64,000 bases of DNA. Origin: Reticulitermes lucifugus (taxonomy: Eukaryota; Arthropoda; Insecta; Blattodea; Rhinotermitidae). The notes under the pieces were generated by a model, which made no database searches, had not been told where the DNA came from, and worked only from the letters and a program-made list of their open reading frames with translations. The stretch spans positions 1 to 64,000 of the forward strand of contig JAKCWW010000971.1 of assembly GCA_026260175.1 (NCBI GenBank), written 5' to 3'. Positions 41,307 to 56,300 of the stretch are shown in pieces (the stretch's first letter is position 1; each line of letters opens with the position of its first letter). The position numbers and the translations under genes are program-made.

Positions 41307-44300
41307 CTGGAAAGGAAAAAAGTCACAGAAATTAGTACCACAAAACCACCAAGAAAGAAACTGAGTCTCCTCAGTTGAAAACTTGTACTGGTGACAGAAC
41401 ATGCTCCACAAGTTGAAGCTGGCTGGTTGGATGTCATTTTAAGGACAAAATTTGTAACTCATTAGCATTCAAGCTAAAAGAAGGCAACTGGGTTGTATCT
41501 CTTGCAAGATCAAACTCAGAAATTATAACACGGGTATTTACTGGAAGAAGAAACAAACCTGACAGTAAATTCACAAATGTCTGTATTCACTGCATTATGA
41601 ACATGAAGTAATGTGAGAAAGCAGAGGCATCTTACAGCAGTCCTGAATAAATGACAACATAGCATTTTAATAGCCAGTATATACTAAAATATGGGATCAA
41701 GTAAATATCAGTAGGCTAAGTAAGACCAGCTAAGATGACATTCTCAAGACATACAGAAGGAAAAACAAAACGACAGACAGAAAATAAAGAAAAATGCCTT
41801 CGCAGATAAATTAATGAATAACAAAATAAGATGGTATGTGGACATCTTAAGAAATACATAAGGATACAATTCCAAAGCAGACGGTAAACATGAAACTAAA
41901 AGGAAAATGTCCAGCAGGGTGACTGAGATCAAGACGAGAATAATGGATTATGAAATATGTCCCACAGAAAGAACACACAAGAAAGTTGAGGAGCTTTGAA
42001 ACAGCAGACACAGAACATGCTCCACAAGTTGAAGCTGGTTGGTTGGATGTCATTTTAAGGACAAAATTTGTAACTCATTAGCATTCAAGCTAACAGAAGG
42101 CAACTGGCAAATGCACAAGAATAGTAATGTTTTCTCAACAGTCCTTTTTATCATTTTATCATATTATAAGGCATCTTCAGGTTTAAATCATACTGTATTC
42201 ACATCAATATGGTACTTATGATACACACAAACACAGACCAGCACACAATAAAAAAAGTCCTGCAGAATTTCAAGGGGAAAAAATATTCTCACTATTCATA
42301 ACACCCTGCAACCTACAGAATGAGGCCATAAAGGCCAAGAAATGACAGAAGATTTTACTCACCTGCTTTCCACATAGTGCTTTCTCCTGATTCCAAGTCT
42401 CCCTCCTCATCATTTTCGTTTCTACTCATTTTATTTTGTAGTTTCTTTATTTCTAAGTCATAATCTTTCCATTCAGAAACTATTCTCATTGCAGCGGTTA
42501 ATTTGGCTTCCTTTGTGAGTGGGTTGTTACACTGACAACAGAAAATGCAAAACAACCAAAATAAATATTCCCTTAACCTGGCATCAGTATGGACTGATTA
42601 ATCATTGTAACTGTAAATAAAGCTTATATTATTCAATTAAATTCTTTCAGCCTGACATGCTAGAATAAAAACAAGTAAACACCATGCAAGTTCTTAGATT
42701 TTCACAGTCATGCAGTTGAGGTCTCTGTTCTTTTGGGATATGGTGCCACATCACTGAGTTATTGGTGCCCAATGTTTTTGAGACAGCATGGTAGTCTTGA
42801 CTTCAAGGGCCAATATGTCCAATAAGGAATTCAATTTTTATACATGTTACGGAGTGAAGGTATTGTGTACCTATTTCTGCCATGTTCACTGCATTATTTG
42901 ACCATATTTTTCCAATAATTCTCCAGTAATAAGATGACAGCATAAAATTTTATTTTCTTGTATCAAAAACTGTACGATACAAAGTGTAGTTGAAATAAAA
43001 TGTTTTTTTCATTTTTCTCCACAACTTCTTATCAAAGTATATTTTAATCCAATTAATATTTCATGAGTTACATGCAAGTTACACTCAAGGTGAATGCAGA
43101 AATACCATAGATGTAGGTCTTCACATAAAATGCCTGTCATTGCCATTCAATTTTCATTGACGTTTGAATGTGTGGCCAAATTTTAGTAAAATTCCCCAGT
43201 ATCAAATTCTATGAGAACCTAGTCGATGATTATAGAGACTTTACATGCAGATGAACACACAGACACAGACAGACACAAACAAACTGCTTTGCAAATGCAC
43301 CTAACAAGTGCTCCATTCAGCAGAATTTCATCTCATGACAAAAATACTCCACACTAACTCCTCATCAATCCAAAACAGTTCTTCTGTCACCACATCACAT
43401 TAAATTGAGCTTCATAAAAAACTGTGTCATGTGATGATTCAGGACACTGATGGATATGTTTGCTTGAAAAAAGATATCAAAGAATATATTTTTACTGGCA
43501 ACTTTGATGACAGGCTAACCACTTGGAGAAAACAACATGAAATGCATTCAAAGTGTGTACTGCCAATGTTAAAGGTGAAAACTTGTAGAAGACATGCCGT
43601 GTGAGGTCTTCATGCTGGTGAAAATTAACATGTGGTCTTATAGATTAAGATACCATGCAGTTTCAAAAGATGGAGGAGACAACCTTGTAGAAGACATGCT
43701 GGAAGCTTTAAAAGCAATGGGACCTCAAAGACAAAACAAATTTTCTTCACTCACACTTAAACTTCTTGTATCAAATCTGAGTGCTGTCAGTAATGAGGAT
43801 GGAGTGGGGTTTTACAAAGACATGGATTGGAGGGAAAACTTTTACCACACAAGGTGGAACTCAAACATGTTGACTGACTATTCTCACCCCTTAACAGAAA
43901 GCTTCTGATGTCAAGCATAAACACAATTCTTTTTTTAAATTACACTTTTGTTTCACTAATCACTTTTGTACTTTATATACTAAAAAAAAAGTTCTTAGCA
44001 TACAAAAACACCGTAGATTCAATTTTCTGATGAGTAATGCAAACATTTCATGCCCAGATTTAAATTCAGCACATTTCAGTTTATCAAAATGACATATTTT
44101 AATTTGAAGGTGGAGATAAGGCCTATGAATTCGCAACACTCAGACAAACAAAATGCACATGCATGTGCATTTTGTTGGTCTGAGTGTTGCAAATTAGTTA
44201 TCGACAATGCACAGAATGAACAATATAAACTTTATAAAGTCAATTCTTTGTACAATGTTACTGGTACCTTTTGAAGGTGAATGCAGACTCTATCTATCTC

Positions 44301-47300
44301 ATATCATCTCTGTAAAGAACATTCAGTACAACTGGACCAACAGATGAGAGTTTCGGGACATCTAATATGTTGAACAGTGATGCCCTAAAGGCTTGTGACT
44401 ACACAGATTTATTTTCGACTGCTTGAGGTCAAGTGTAGTTATCCCTGCTTCAAAAAGCACCATGCCATAAAGTATGGCTGCAACATTCTTTTCTGCATTA
44501 AGAGGAGCTGTATGAACTTTGTTATGTAAAAATACCCTTTATTAAAAGAATCACCAAGACTAAAAACCAACTCCTGGAACAAGATGCACATGAAATATAC
44601 CTCAAACAATGAACTAGGTACAATGTCATAAAGAACTGCAACTTACTAAGTCAATGGTTTTGGCATACTTCTTGGAGGCATCATCACACCATGTCTCACA
44701 CCATAGCCACTCTTGTGGCAATGATTTTATCGCCACTTGGTGGATCATGTTGTTTGGCAGATCCTGTAATAGCATAACCCTTCATGACCAACACAGTTCA
44801 AATTTTGTACGTATTTATCACTTGTAAGTATACTTAAACATAACAAAATTTAAAGTACTCACACGTTTCATTTACTAGGCTCTTAATGCCAATGTTTTGT
44901 CAATCTCTGGAGAGTTGATATAGCAGCTTGTAAATGGAGGGTCAATGGAAAGTCCAAATTCCGGCACAAAATTTCATACTTAAACAGTACTCCAATGTTT
45001 GCTACTTTATACACCTACCAACAAAACTGACTGCAGAAACTATCAAAGAATATCAATGATATCTCTTGACATTGTAGAGTAATACCTAAAACAAGTACAA
45101 TGTACAGTAGAACCCGGATAAGAAGTCCCCGCATAAGACGTTTTCCCCTGTAAGAAGTCTGATTTTTAAAGTCCCGAAATCCTATTGCTTTTAATAAGCT
45201 TACCCCTTAATAAGTCTTCCTGCTTAAGGAGTCCCTAATCCTCTGGTCCCTTGAAAGACTTCTTATCAGGGTTCTACTGTATGAATAATGATGCTGTCTG
45301 CTGCTGGCCCTTATTGTGACCTACAGCATTTCAGACATATTATAACTACCTTCACACCTTAGTTTGAAGGATGAAAGGTGAGAGGTCAGGTACATGCACT
45401 AGTTCTGATGTTGTAGCATGAGAAATTTTCTTAGGGTCTTAACAGGGTGCTTCGGCCAGTGTGGGCAATGTGGTCGTAATAAATAACACTACACTTAGCA
45501 CCATGAAGAAGTACTTTGCATTTATTGATGATTGATATGTACTTATTAGACATGGTGAATACCATCCTTCGTCTCCACACACTCTGACTACCTCTCACTC
45601 TAACTACAGCATGCCCTAGTGTCTGATCACTATCTCTACTTTCTTATCACTCTGATAAACTATTACTGATTTACCACCTTTAGACTATGTTCTCTGCAGT
45701 CCATCTCCTCTCGTGTCTAAATTCTGAGTATTTTTCTGTCCCTCTACCTATCTCATTACATGGGGTGACAGCTTTGACAAATGTCTTTGACTTCTGTGAT
45801 TGGTTGGAAAATGAAAGACGGCCTTCTGTTATTGGCTGACCAAGTTTTAGGCAAACATTACATATATTTTATTCGTTAAAATGTAATTACATTAAAGCTG
45901 AAAAAGTCACACATGGCTTGGTCCAGAGGTTAGATCATAAATTTGTCACTGCAAAATATGGAATCCTGTATGTGAAACTTAGAATGGTCTGGTTCTTGTC
46001 ACAAATGCCTAACTGTCACGACTGGGAGAAATAGGTAAAATCCAAGAGGGTCAGAGGGTCCTTCCTCAAGCAGAGTGTGGACACTGCTGCACAGATGAGC
46101 ATCTGTGCTCTCAGCATAATCAAATAAAAAACATAAAATTTTTCCCCTCTTCTGATGCTGAGGGGTGGTATGACTGGAATTCAAACACAATTCCATGTTT
46201 TGCTACAGTAATTTAAAAACAATCTAATGCACAGCATGCAGTTGAACACAATCAGTAACCCACAGGAGTGTATGGTTCATGTATTACTAATTAAGCATCA
46301 AATCATATGCAACCTGATTCTGATGTACAGTGAACTGGAAAGGACAGCAGAGAAAACAACTGTAGTTAGCTTCTAGGTACCATCCCAGCATTTCTTTGGA
46401 GACAATAAAAATCATAAAATATTTTGAGTGGAATACTGCTCCCTAGTCAAGATGCAAACCAGGAAGACTCCTCACCTTTCTACCAAGCACAGTTCCAAAT
46501 AAAAAAAATGCAATAATGATAACATTATGTACCTGGTCCAAATTGGACAGGGAGTTAGGATCTTGACTGAGAGCTTGGTACTGCCCTCGTAACCTATCTC
46601 CAGCAGCTATCCTCCTGAACCGACGCAAGTCCACTATATACAGAGCGCTGATATGGTATCGTCTACCCTGAAGATGATTTCGCCAGTAACCCTGCTTCCA
46701 GAACCGGAAGCCATCCATCTCAGTGCGACTGTCACAAAATGGTGTATAACCATATGGAGCACCACCAAGATCAAGATCCTGTAGTTCTTTCATATCTGCT
46801 CGCACAACCTAGAAACAATTTATAGCCCATGAAATGGCAATATGTTGTAACCCACACAATTCATCAAACTGAGATTCCCGCATTACTAGACAGCTGGGTT
46901 ACAAACACAACTTCTGTCAAAATGTTGTGTCCACAAAAAATTTGCTTATCCTTATATTTTTGTAAAAACAACATGCTTAAGTGTTGGTCTATTGAGGATC
47001 GGTCAAATTTTTTCTGTATCCTGTAAAATTGTGCATTGGTGGGTTAAGACAAATTGCTGTTTAATGAGTGTTATGTTTTGATTATGATTAGTACAGAAGT
47101 AGGACTAAAAATCTGGAATTAAATGTTTTGTAGCTACCATTTTTACTGTCACATGATATGCATATTTCTCAAGAAAAATGTGTATTTCATTCCTCTTGTG
47201 CCAGCCTCTGAAGAGATTACCTATGCAGAAATGTGTGAATAAACTTAATAGCACTTGTGGTGTATTTTCAATGAAAAGTTGTAAAATAAAAGCCTGTTAG

Positions 47301-50300
47301 ATTCACCATGCTGATCATCTGTCTGCATGCAACACTCAAGAACCACTGAGAAGATTTTCATTAAATCTTATATTGGAGAGTTATAATAAAATCTGTGAAC
47401 ATATGACAATTTTGGTTAAAATTTGACAACAGACACACATAAATTAAAGGCTTACACACATTTTTAAACACATCACAATAGTAACATGCTGAAACTTCAT
47501 TGCAGTAAAAAATGTTCCAAACAAAAGTTAAAAATAAAAATTACATTTTATGAACAATATACTTTTTCTTTAAGTCTCGTGGTTTTCAAGCAAATTACAC
47601 AAAGGGCAGCAAATATGCCATAATTGTTACACTATGCACACATTTTCCAGTATTTTTTTAAACTATGACTTGAATCTGGTTGTCTAATTTCATTTGTTTA
47701 GGAGTGAAACATTTATACTTCCTGCAGACGTACTTCTTTTTCTCTGCCACGATGGCACATGTGACTTAGGCAAGATATGTTAAGATAGAAAAGGTCTATT
47801 TCTGTGCCTCTGTATGCTCTTTACCAAAAAATAAAACTGATTCACAATCTGTCTCTGGACAAGACTTCACAGTTTTCCAGGTTATATCCTACCTCCATCG
47901 CTGTCAAAGCTAATATTTTTCAAACGTACAGAATATGAAGGCATACAACTGTACCATGTCAGCTATTAGTGCTGCTAACATAATGGTACTGGGAGCAGAA
48001 TCCATCTGATATACCCCCATCTGAGATGCAGATTCCTGCACTTCACTTCACCATGCTGGAAGATGTCAGGAAGGTTAGTAAGCTATTAAAAGAGTGGTTA
48101 TTTCCAATAGATGTTCACACACACAGTAAAAACAGTTTTCTGAGGCATACCTGATCAGCATCCACAAATATAATCTTCCTAACATCTAATGGGAAGAGGA
48201 CATCTAGGAAGAGAATTTTGTAACCCCATATGATTCGCTGCTTCTCTGTCTGTTGGTGAAGCCATCGTGGCCACTTGTACTGGACTAATTCATATTCAAA
48301 CCCATATTCTTTTGCCATATGAGGTAAGAAATCCTGAAAAATGAAATGTTTCAAATTAATTGGTTACTACACTCGTTACATTCAACACAGGGGACACAGA
48401 TGGTGGTGGTTCTAGTAAGCCTCCTGCTCCCCCACCCTTCTTAAGCTGGGATTAGACGGCGCATGGCTCGGCTCGTTTTACGTCATAACTGACGTCACTG
48501 ACAAAGAATCGTATTCAAACGCGCCGTGTAACCGGCCTGACGCGGCGCGGNGTGTGATTGGTGGAGCGAGGCTCGTGGGATCGCCTTAGAAGCGGTTTTC
48601 TCACGATCCTCAAAGGGACTCGGCGTGGGCAGCTGTTGCGGCTACACGGCGCTTGCAGTCTACGCACCAAGCCAGTCTCGTCCAACCTGTATACACTTAG
48701 GTCTGGTCTTTGTTTTCTGCTGCCGGGGTGCGCAAAGAGTGAAAGTTTCTGTCCCACAATTGGTATTGGCTAGAATGGAGTGGTCAAACGAGGACCTTTT
48801 TAAGTTCATAGAACAACATGACTTATTCCACAAGCCGAGCCGAACCTACCCGAGCAAGGACGCTGGTCGGCCATTTGCCAAGCTGCGCCATGTCGTGTAG
48901 CCAGATTGTCTTTTCTGTTCCGATCTGTTGGCCGAGCAAGTGACGTCACGTCACTGGACGAGCCACGCGCCGTCTAATCCCGGCTTTACACTGTACACTT
49001 TCCCTCCTTTCACAGAATGGGCTCACCCTAGGAGAATGAACACATTTTCAACTTGACCATTACCGATGAACTCACCTTCAGTGTTGGAGACAAGTAATTC
49101 TTGAGAAACCAAAACTTTACTGGTGTGCTTGTGTGTTTCAGTACACTCATCATCATAATCCGCAGGAAACGCTCATATAAATGCCCTGATGCAACAGAGA
49201 AAATGTTAATTCTCTCATCTCCATCTTCTTCTGTTGTTTTTGATCCACTAAATGTACTGTAATTAAAACGGGTAAAATTAAAACCTTCTGCAGGAACCAT
49301 TCCATGAAGGAATTTAGGTGGTCTGGAGTCAAATCATCATACATTGTAACCTGAGTGCCAGATACAGATAACACACCACCTTTATGCTCCAACAGCCTGC
49401 TTTTATGGAAAAAAGCCCCTGGTTTCTATGAAACAAGACACCAACTGGCTCCAGGAGCTGATCTAAACATGGTCCAACACTATATTAAAAACAAAATACT
49501 GTACTTGAATGTAATGTTGTAGTGCTATTCTGTAAGTTGGTATTTATTATGTTGTGTCAGCATTACAAAACCAATGTATATAAATGTTTACAATTTATAT
49601 ACAATAATTTTACTTATCTGAATGGCTCCTTACTTCAACCTGTTTATCTGATCACTGGCAGATAAAACATACCTTTTCTTTCCCACACTACTGGGTAATT
49701 ACACCCATCCCACAGACCAACAGCTATTATCCAAAAGTATCATTCATCACCAAAACCAATTCCATATACGCTAATAAAACACAGTGGACATCAATAAAAA
49801 GACACACCTTACAGAAGATTACCTCAATTATCTCATAACTAAAGGTATGTAAATGAGTGTTTGTACTAAGAAAAGAAGGGGAGATTTTTTAAATGTTATA
49901 CCTTGTGATGGAGCTCCAAATGCCAGAGTTGGGATCGCTGTCATCTGAAAGAAGATCCATATGCATCTTATCTGGCTTCTTGGCAACCTTCAATTTTAAC
50001 ACATGGCTGCGGAATGAGCTGATCACAACCTTAATGTCTGTTGAATTGGCTGGAGTGTCTGATCCATCATGGCTGAATAAAAAACATTAATATTCATACA
50101 TTTAAAGTAGAGTGTACCCTAATTTCAGTGTCTCTGCTTACAGTGCTATCACAACTACAATTTGAATCTTTTCTGGAACCAATCAAAGTCCCCCATACCA
50201 ATGCAGACTTTCCCCACTTTCTTAGTTATAATACTACAGTGTTTGAAATTTTTGGTCCCTACATACACCACATTTTTTCCCTGCTGTAGTGTTTTCACAT

Positions 50301-53300
50301 CATTTCTGCACATTCATAAATCTTGCAACATATCAATCCCCCTCTCATTTCTTGTTTTACTGAAGTATACTGTTCAATTAATGATGCAGGATACTGTAAC
50401 AGTTACTATTTCAAAGAATGACATTCTGAGTTTCTATTTCAAGCATAGCGTGGGTCTCTTTCATAACAAGTTGATCTAATATTTATTATTCATTACATTC
50501 ATTCTTTCAGACACCACACGCTGTGGCTGAGTGGATGCCACTCCTGCTGCATGTCGGAGAGGTTCACAGTTCAAATTCCAGCCCAAAGACACATTATCCC
50601 GAGGGTTTTCGTGGTTTCACTCAGCCCCTCCCAGCACATGTTGGGATACCTTATCAAAGTAGGCCACAGAAACTTTTAACTACACTCTTTGAGCTATTAA
50701 CAGCTTAGTTAAATATACCATACAAACAAATAAACAATTTTAAACAACTTATGTGTTTTGCAGTCAAATTTTACAATTCTTTTTGTTCTTTCCTACATTG
50801 TAAAATCTCCTCACTATACAGTTAATACTCATGTACTTTCCACTGTATTTACTTGTGTATCACCAATATAAACACCGATAATTGGACAGTTTCATCTAAT
50901 AACCTCTTTATTCAACTTCACATTATTTACACCATGTCAAATCACAGTATTCTCAATACTGTTTTGTTACAGCCATCTGTCTGTGTTTTACACTGTTAAT
51001 GTTTCAGGGTGACCTTAACGCAACAGGATGGAAGGGTGTCGACTGGGTTCCTCTGGTTGAGAATAAGGACCAGTGGCAATCCCTTCTGGACATGGCAATG
51101 AACCTTGCATTCCAAAACAGGTGAGGAATTTTTTGACTAACTGGGAGACTATTAGCTTCTCAAGGACTCTACTCTCCTGAGCCAGAAAGTTAATTCGTCA
51201 TGTCTGAGGGTGTGCTGTTCTAGTTGCTGGTGATTCTGCTTGTTCTCACACAGATGCTCTTGTGCTGCAAGGGTCACTTAATGATTGCCCTGTTGATCTC
51301 ATGAGTCAGTCTAACTATCCACTGCTGCATAGTACACGCAGAAAAAAACACGAAATGGCCCACTTACTTGTCTGTTCCCAAACTTTTGTGAAATGAGACG
51401 AGCAACTTAACAAGCTAAGACAGAGATTGGAGAATAATAGTAAAATGTAGCTTAGAGAAATGTGTTTTGAGATTTATGAACCTTTGGGTTCCATATTAGC
51501 TGAGAAAATTATGAACAACTTCTGAATAATTAGCCCTTTAAGAATGAAATGTAATGTGTTTATTTTATAAAGACCCAGCTTTCACCACGCAGTAAACGCT
51601 CTCCATCTCGGTTATAAAAAAATTAATCACTTAATGATGTATCAGACAGAAGTCACTGTTTGATCTGAGACACATAGAGAACACACAAATGCACTCTGTG
51701 GACACAAAGCAGAATTTATGAATGTTAAACCTGGTGATACAAAGAGTAACCATTGGGCTTTAAAAGGTTAACTTTCAGAACACTCTGCACAAAGGTATTA
51801 ATCAGTGACATGTGCAAAATCAAAACATAGCTTTGGTGTAAGACTACAAGATATTGCTCTTTTTTAAATCCCCTTCCAAATGAAGTAGTGTCTTCCAACC
51901 TGACAATATCAAAGATGTCCGCTGAGCGACCCTGTCTAAGGCGTAGTAACCAAGCTCCAGGGTTGGCCTTCAACTGAAAGTAGCCCAAGTTTGCCATGAC
52001 AATAGTGTCCACAACAACTGGCTGAGTCTCTGTTCCAAGTGTGATCTGAAGACCTCGTGGTGGATTTCCCATGGTAGTCTCAAAACAGTGCCCTTCAAGT
52101 AGTAGGTATTCCAACTCATATTCACTGCAACAAGTGACAGCAGATAGTTACCAACTGTACAAATTATTACACTTTTGTATATAGGACACAATAATAATCA
52201 TGTTTTGAAGAATCTAATCAAGTGGTGGCATGATGACATATGGTCTGGAGGAAATGGCCATGACCTATTTCAAGGTAACACTGTGAAGGCAGATACTTGT
52301 ATATTATGAGCAGTAGAGATGAGATTATCAAGAAGTATACAAGGAAAAACCAGAAGGGAGAAAAAAAGAATAAAAATAATTCAGACAAATACCTAGAATA
52401 ATAATTTAATATGTGACAGAAAACAACAGTATGGGCATGTTTTAAGAATGAAGGAAAATAGAATCCCGAAGAACATTTTGAATATAAAAATGGAAAATGC
52501 TTGAGACAAAAACCAAATCAAGATGTGAACAACAGGTTAAGAAAGATGTCACACAAGATAGCAGAACATGGGAGGAAACTAAGGAGGAGATTTGGGGAGA
52601 GACAGAGAGGTGGAGAAGCCTGGTTGCTACACTACCCACATGTAGTGTAAATGCCCCTACTCAGTTATGTGGGTGTCTCTCAGAACAGTGACCACACTAT
52701 ATTGACACTACCTTCACAAGAACCTACAGGAAAAAGCAAACAAACATCCATGTGATGAGCAGGATTTGAACCTAGGAACTAGTGTGTGGGTAGCCTCAGA
52801 CCATTCAGTAGTAGTGACATAAATAAATACATAAATTGCCTCTACGCAATATTACAATATTCTGATGGCTCACCTGTGTACAACACTATCCACATCCTCC
52901 AAACGAATATTGTCAAGGTCATAAGGACTGCGAACTGACTCCACCAGCCAGTTTTCAGGCACCTGCATGTTTTGTGTCAACAATGGAGATGTTGGCATAT
53001 TGGCAAATCTTGCCATTGGGCCACTTGTTTGTCTGCCATCTGATGTAAAATGAATCTCTGGTTCCAACACAAAGCGATAAAAACTGGAAGAATAAGGCAG
53101 GTTCTAAAAATAGCTGAAAACAAGAAATGTGTTTACAAGCATTCACAACTTTAACCCTACTGGTGGAAGGAGATAAGCTAAGTATCAACATAACTTTCAG
53201 TTCTTAAGCCAGTTCTTCAGACAAGCACAATAACACCAAAATGTTTCAGCAGGGAATTCAACAACAAAAATTTAATAATCTCAGCCCTCACGTGTCATCA

Positions 53301-56300
53301 AGTACTTTATTACACACAGCAAAATCTTCTGGAGTTTCTATAACATGATGTGTAACAAAATTACCTTGCTTGTTTCAAAGGTATGTAAAAGAAGTAGAAA
53401 TGCACAATTAATCAAGGTTAATACATCAAACTTCCATGCGTGTACCATCTGTGGCTCTGAGAACACAGGTAGCTGCCATTCAACTGTACTCCACTAAGAA
53501 CAAAACAAATTTATCTGAACTGTGTAGCAAATAGTAGGGCATTAACATACAGGAATACAAACAGGAGGACCCCTCACAAACCTCGCAGTGAAGCATACGA
53601 TATTCTTCAACCCTCAATGGTCTGCGCTGTACTACTGTAATGATGAATGCGTGTAATGCAAAAGAATTGCATGTTTTCAGTACTAGCACCATTACAACTG
53701 AATTAAAATCCTACTGCCAAGCTCATAGCACCAGTGGATTTAACCTTTAGACGGTGCCCTTCACAAACATAGGACACAAGTACTGCTACCACCCAAAGAC
53801 TGTATTTCATTCATTTAGTCAACCAACATATTTACTGCATTTTTTTAAACATGCTGCACAATCAATATTTCATAATTATCTTTTTTTTCTGTTCATAAAA
53901 TATTCACGTCTTACATAAAGGATGCACTAAAATTTAAATGTCCAGCCCCGCAGCTAAAAGGTTAAACCACTCTGAATGGAGGAAAACCTAAACAGGAGAA
54001 TGAAACACTCAAGTTTTGTGAATTTCCCAGTCACAAGGAGCTCCAACTTTGCAGTACCATCTGCATTTCAGCAGAGCGGTGTTGTCAGTCATTCTTGTAA
54101 TTTTTTTCCATCTGTACAGGCTTCCTCTTGGATACTGAAAACTCTCATTCAGCAGTAAAAGGTACAAAAATGTTATCTCGTCTGCATTAGCCCACTGCCT
54201 TAGCAGTCTCAAACCATCCCTCAGTTAATGTAATGGGCAAAACATATACATACAGAATGATTTTGTAGCTGCACTTCTAAGTTCATCTTGTGCATACAGT
54301 TTCAAGGCTAATTTTAATGTTATAAGTAAAGGAAAAGTTGGGGTTTTTTTTTTGGTGAAAATAATTGCTAATTTTGAGCTTGAACTGTTGCTATTTTACT
54401 AATATGCTGTGGCAGTGCATTCATCAAAAGATCAAATATTTGGCTGGATGGGGGGGGGATTTCACATCTTGACAGTATGCTTTCCAACACATCACCTTTC
54501 ATGGCTTTTGTTTTAACCAACACACCAATATCAGTGCTGGAATGTGTGATATTTTCACACTGCAAAAACTAGTAACTTCCCTTCAACAATTCTCACTTTT
54601 AATTCCTTAAATACATTAAGAGCAACTTGGTAGTAGTACAAACAAGACTTCCAAAAAATTATTTACAGCAGCATTTCTGGCATGGAAGAAAAACAATGGC
54701 TGTAAAGAGTTGGCCATCAAGCAATGTGAAGGTGATCACCATCACTGTGGTTAGTAACATGTTTACAGAGTCAATGCAGTTATTTACTTGTTATGCCTCA
54801 TATCTGTACTTACCTCTTCAGTGGCATGTCACTATTCTTCTCCACACAATTGAGGTACACCTTGATGTGGCAGTTCAGAACCTCCTGCAGCACAGACAAA
54901 ATTGGACCAACCTTCTGTGCTCCTCTTGATACAGGATCCACAATAGCAGCTATGTCAAATGCCGGTTCTGACACATTGTGGGGAGGAAGTTTAATGACAC
55001 TGAAATACACAAATCTTGATACTTAATGACCAAGTTCCATACCAGTTGCTGCAGTATTGGTAAATACCACTCAAAAAACCAAACAGATGTTATGACCTTT
55101 AGGAACAAAATCATGTGATGAATGTTGGTTGAATTATCAACGTGTTTACACAAAAATGCAGAAGACGTGAGATTGTAAGGGCAAGCCACCAGTCTCTATT
55201 AACAATGGTCTGAGATGTAGGGTGAATTACTTCTAATATCAACCCTCATTCTTGACAAAGCCCAAAGTGCTTTAAAGCTGGGTATTAGAACCCTTCAGTT
55301 GTTCAGAGTTGATGTCAAACTGTAGAACCACTCTGCCATTGCCAGCAATGGTTCAGACTCAGTTCAACATGTATGTCCACTCTGCCAGTCATCAAGTATC
55401 ACCAGATCACTGGCAACATATATTAACAAAACACAACACCACAGTCCTCTCTCGCAATACCATCTCTATTGAACATGATAGTGTCATTTACATATCAAAA
55501 AGGTGAGAAACTGTAACTTTTGTTGTATGACAGATCTTAAGAGGCTGGAAATATGACTCCAGATTTCGGTTTCCTTGTTTTGAGTTGTATTGACAGTCAC
55601 ACGTATACATTACATATGGTACCCTTGTTAAATTTCCATACTGTACCTGTGAATATCGGTATGAACTGGAATCCCAAATCGGTTACGTGACTGCGGCCGA
55701 GACACTAGAAGTGCCACTGCTTGCATCAACATGTCACTGTCCTTCAACACACTGTCAGAATCTAAAAGCATAACAACACATCTGCTAGTGAAAGTAACTC
55801 TTTCAATACCCTAATTTAATATTCATCTCTCTTTTGGATTATAAGTTTTCAGCCACTGCTTAAAAAAGTGTCATACCAAAAGTAATTAGGTTGTTTATAT
55901 TATGTTGAACAAAAGTATGTCCTCAGTAACTTCAGTAACTTGAGACATCCTCTCAGTTTTCCACAAAATCCGCAACACAATTCACAGAAATATACGAGCA
56001 GTAAGTTTGATTATGCCATTGCAGCAGCAGTCTGTTTCAGCATTCTGCAAACACATATGCACCGCCTCCTGGAATGCCACATTATTCTTGCAGTGCCAGA
56101 TCCTCATATGGTCTTCCAAGGTCCTGAACAGGCAATACCTTGAGGGAGGCAAGTCTGGATTGTAGAGAACTTACAAGCCATACTGTTCAGCACTGTGATG
56201 CTGTGCATTCTTGTTGGTTGATTGCTGCAAGGCAGACTGGAGATGTACTAAGTGTTACTATCTTCAAAGTATTTCACCCACCACCACATTCTGCTGGCAC

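Noticed and set aside
49153-49392. 79-codon open frame on the - strand extending upstream of the GT24 exon
   Set aside because: It is a different frame from the conserved exon and continues into the intron. Splice phase fixes the exon start at 49256.
50524-50580. Possible functional tRNA gene
   Set aside because: Boxes A and B are present but no acceptor stem closes after box B and a SINE body follows.
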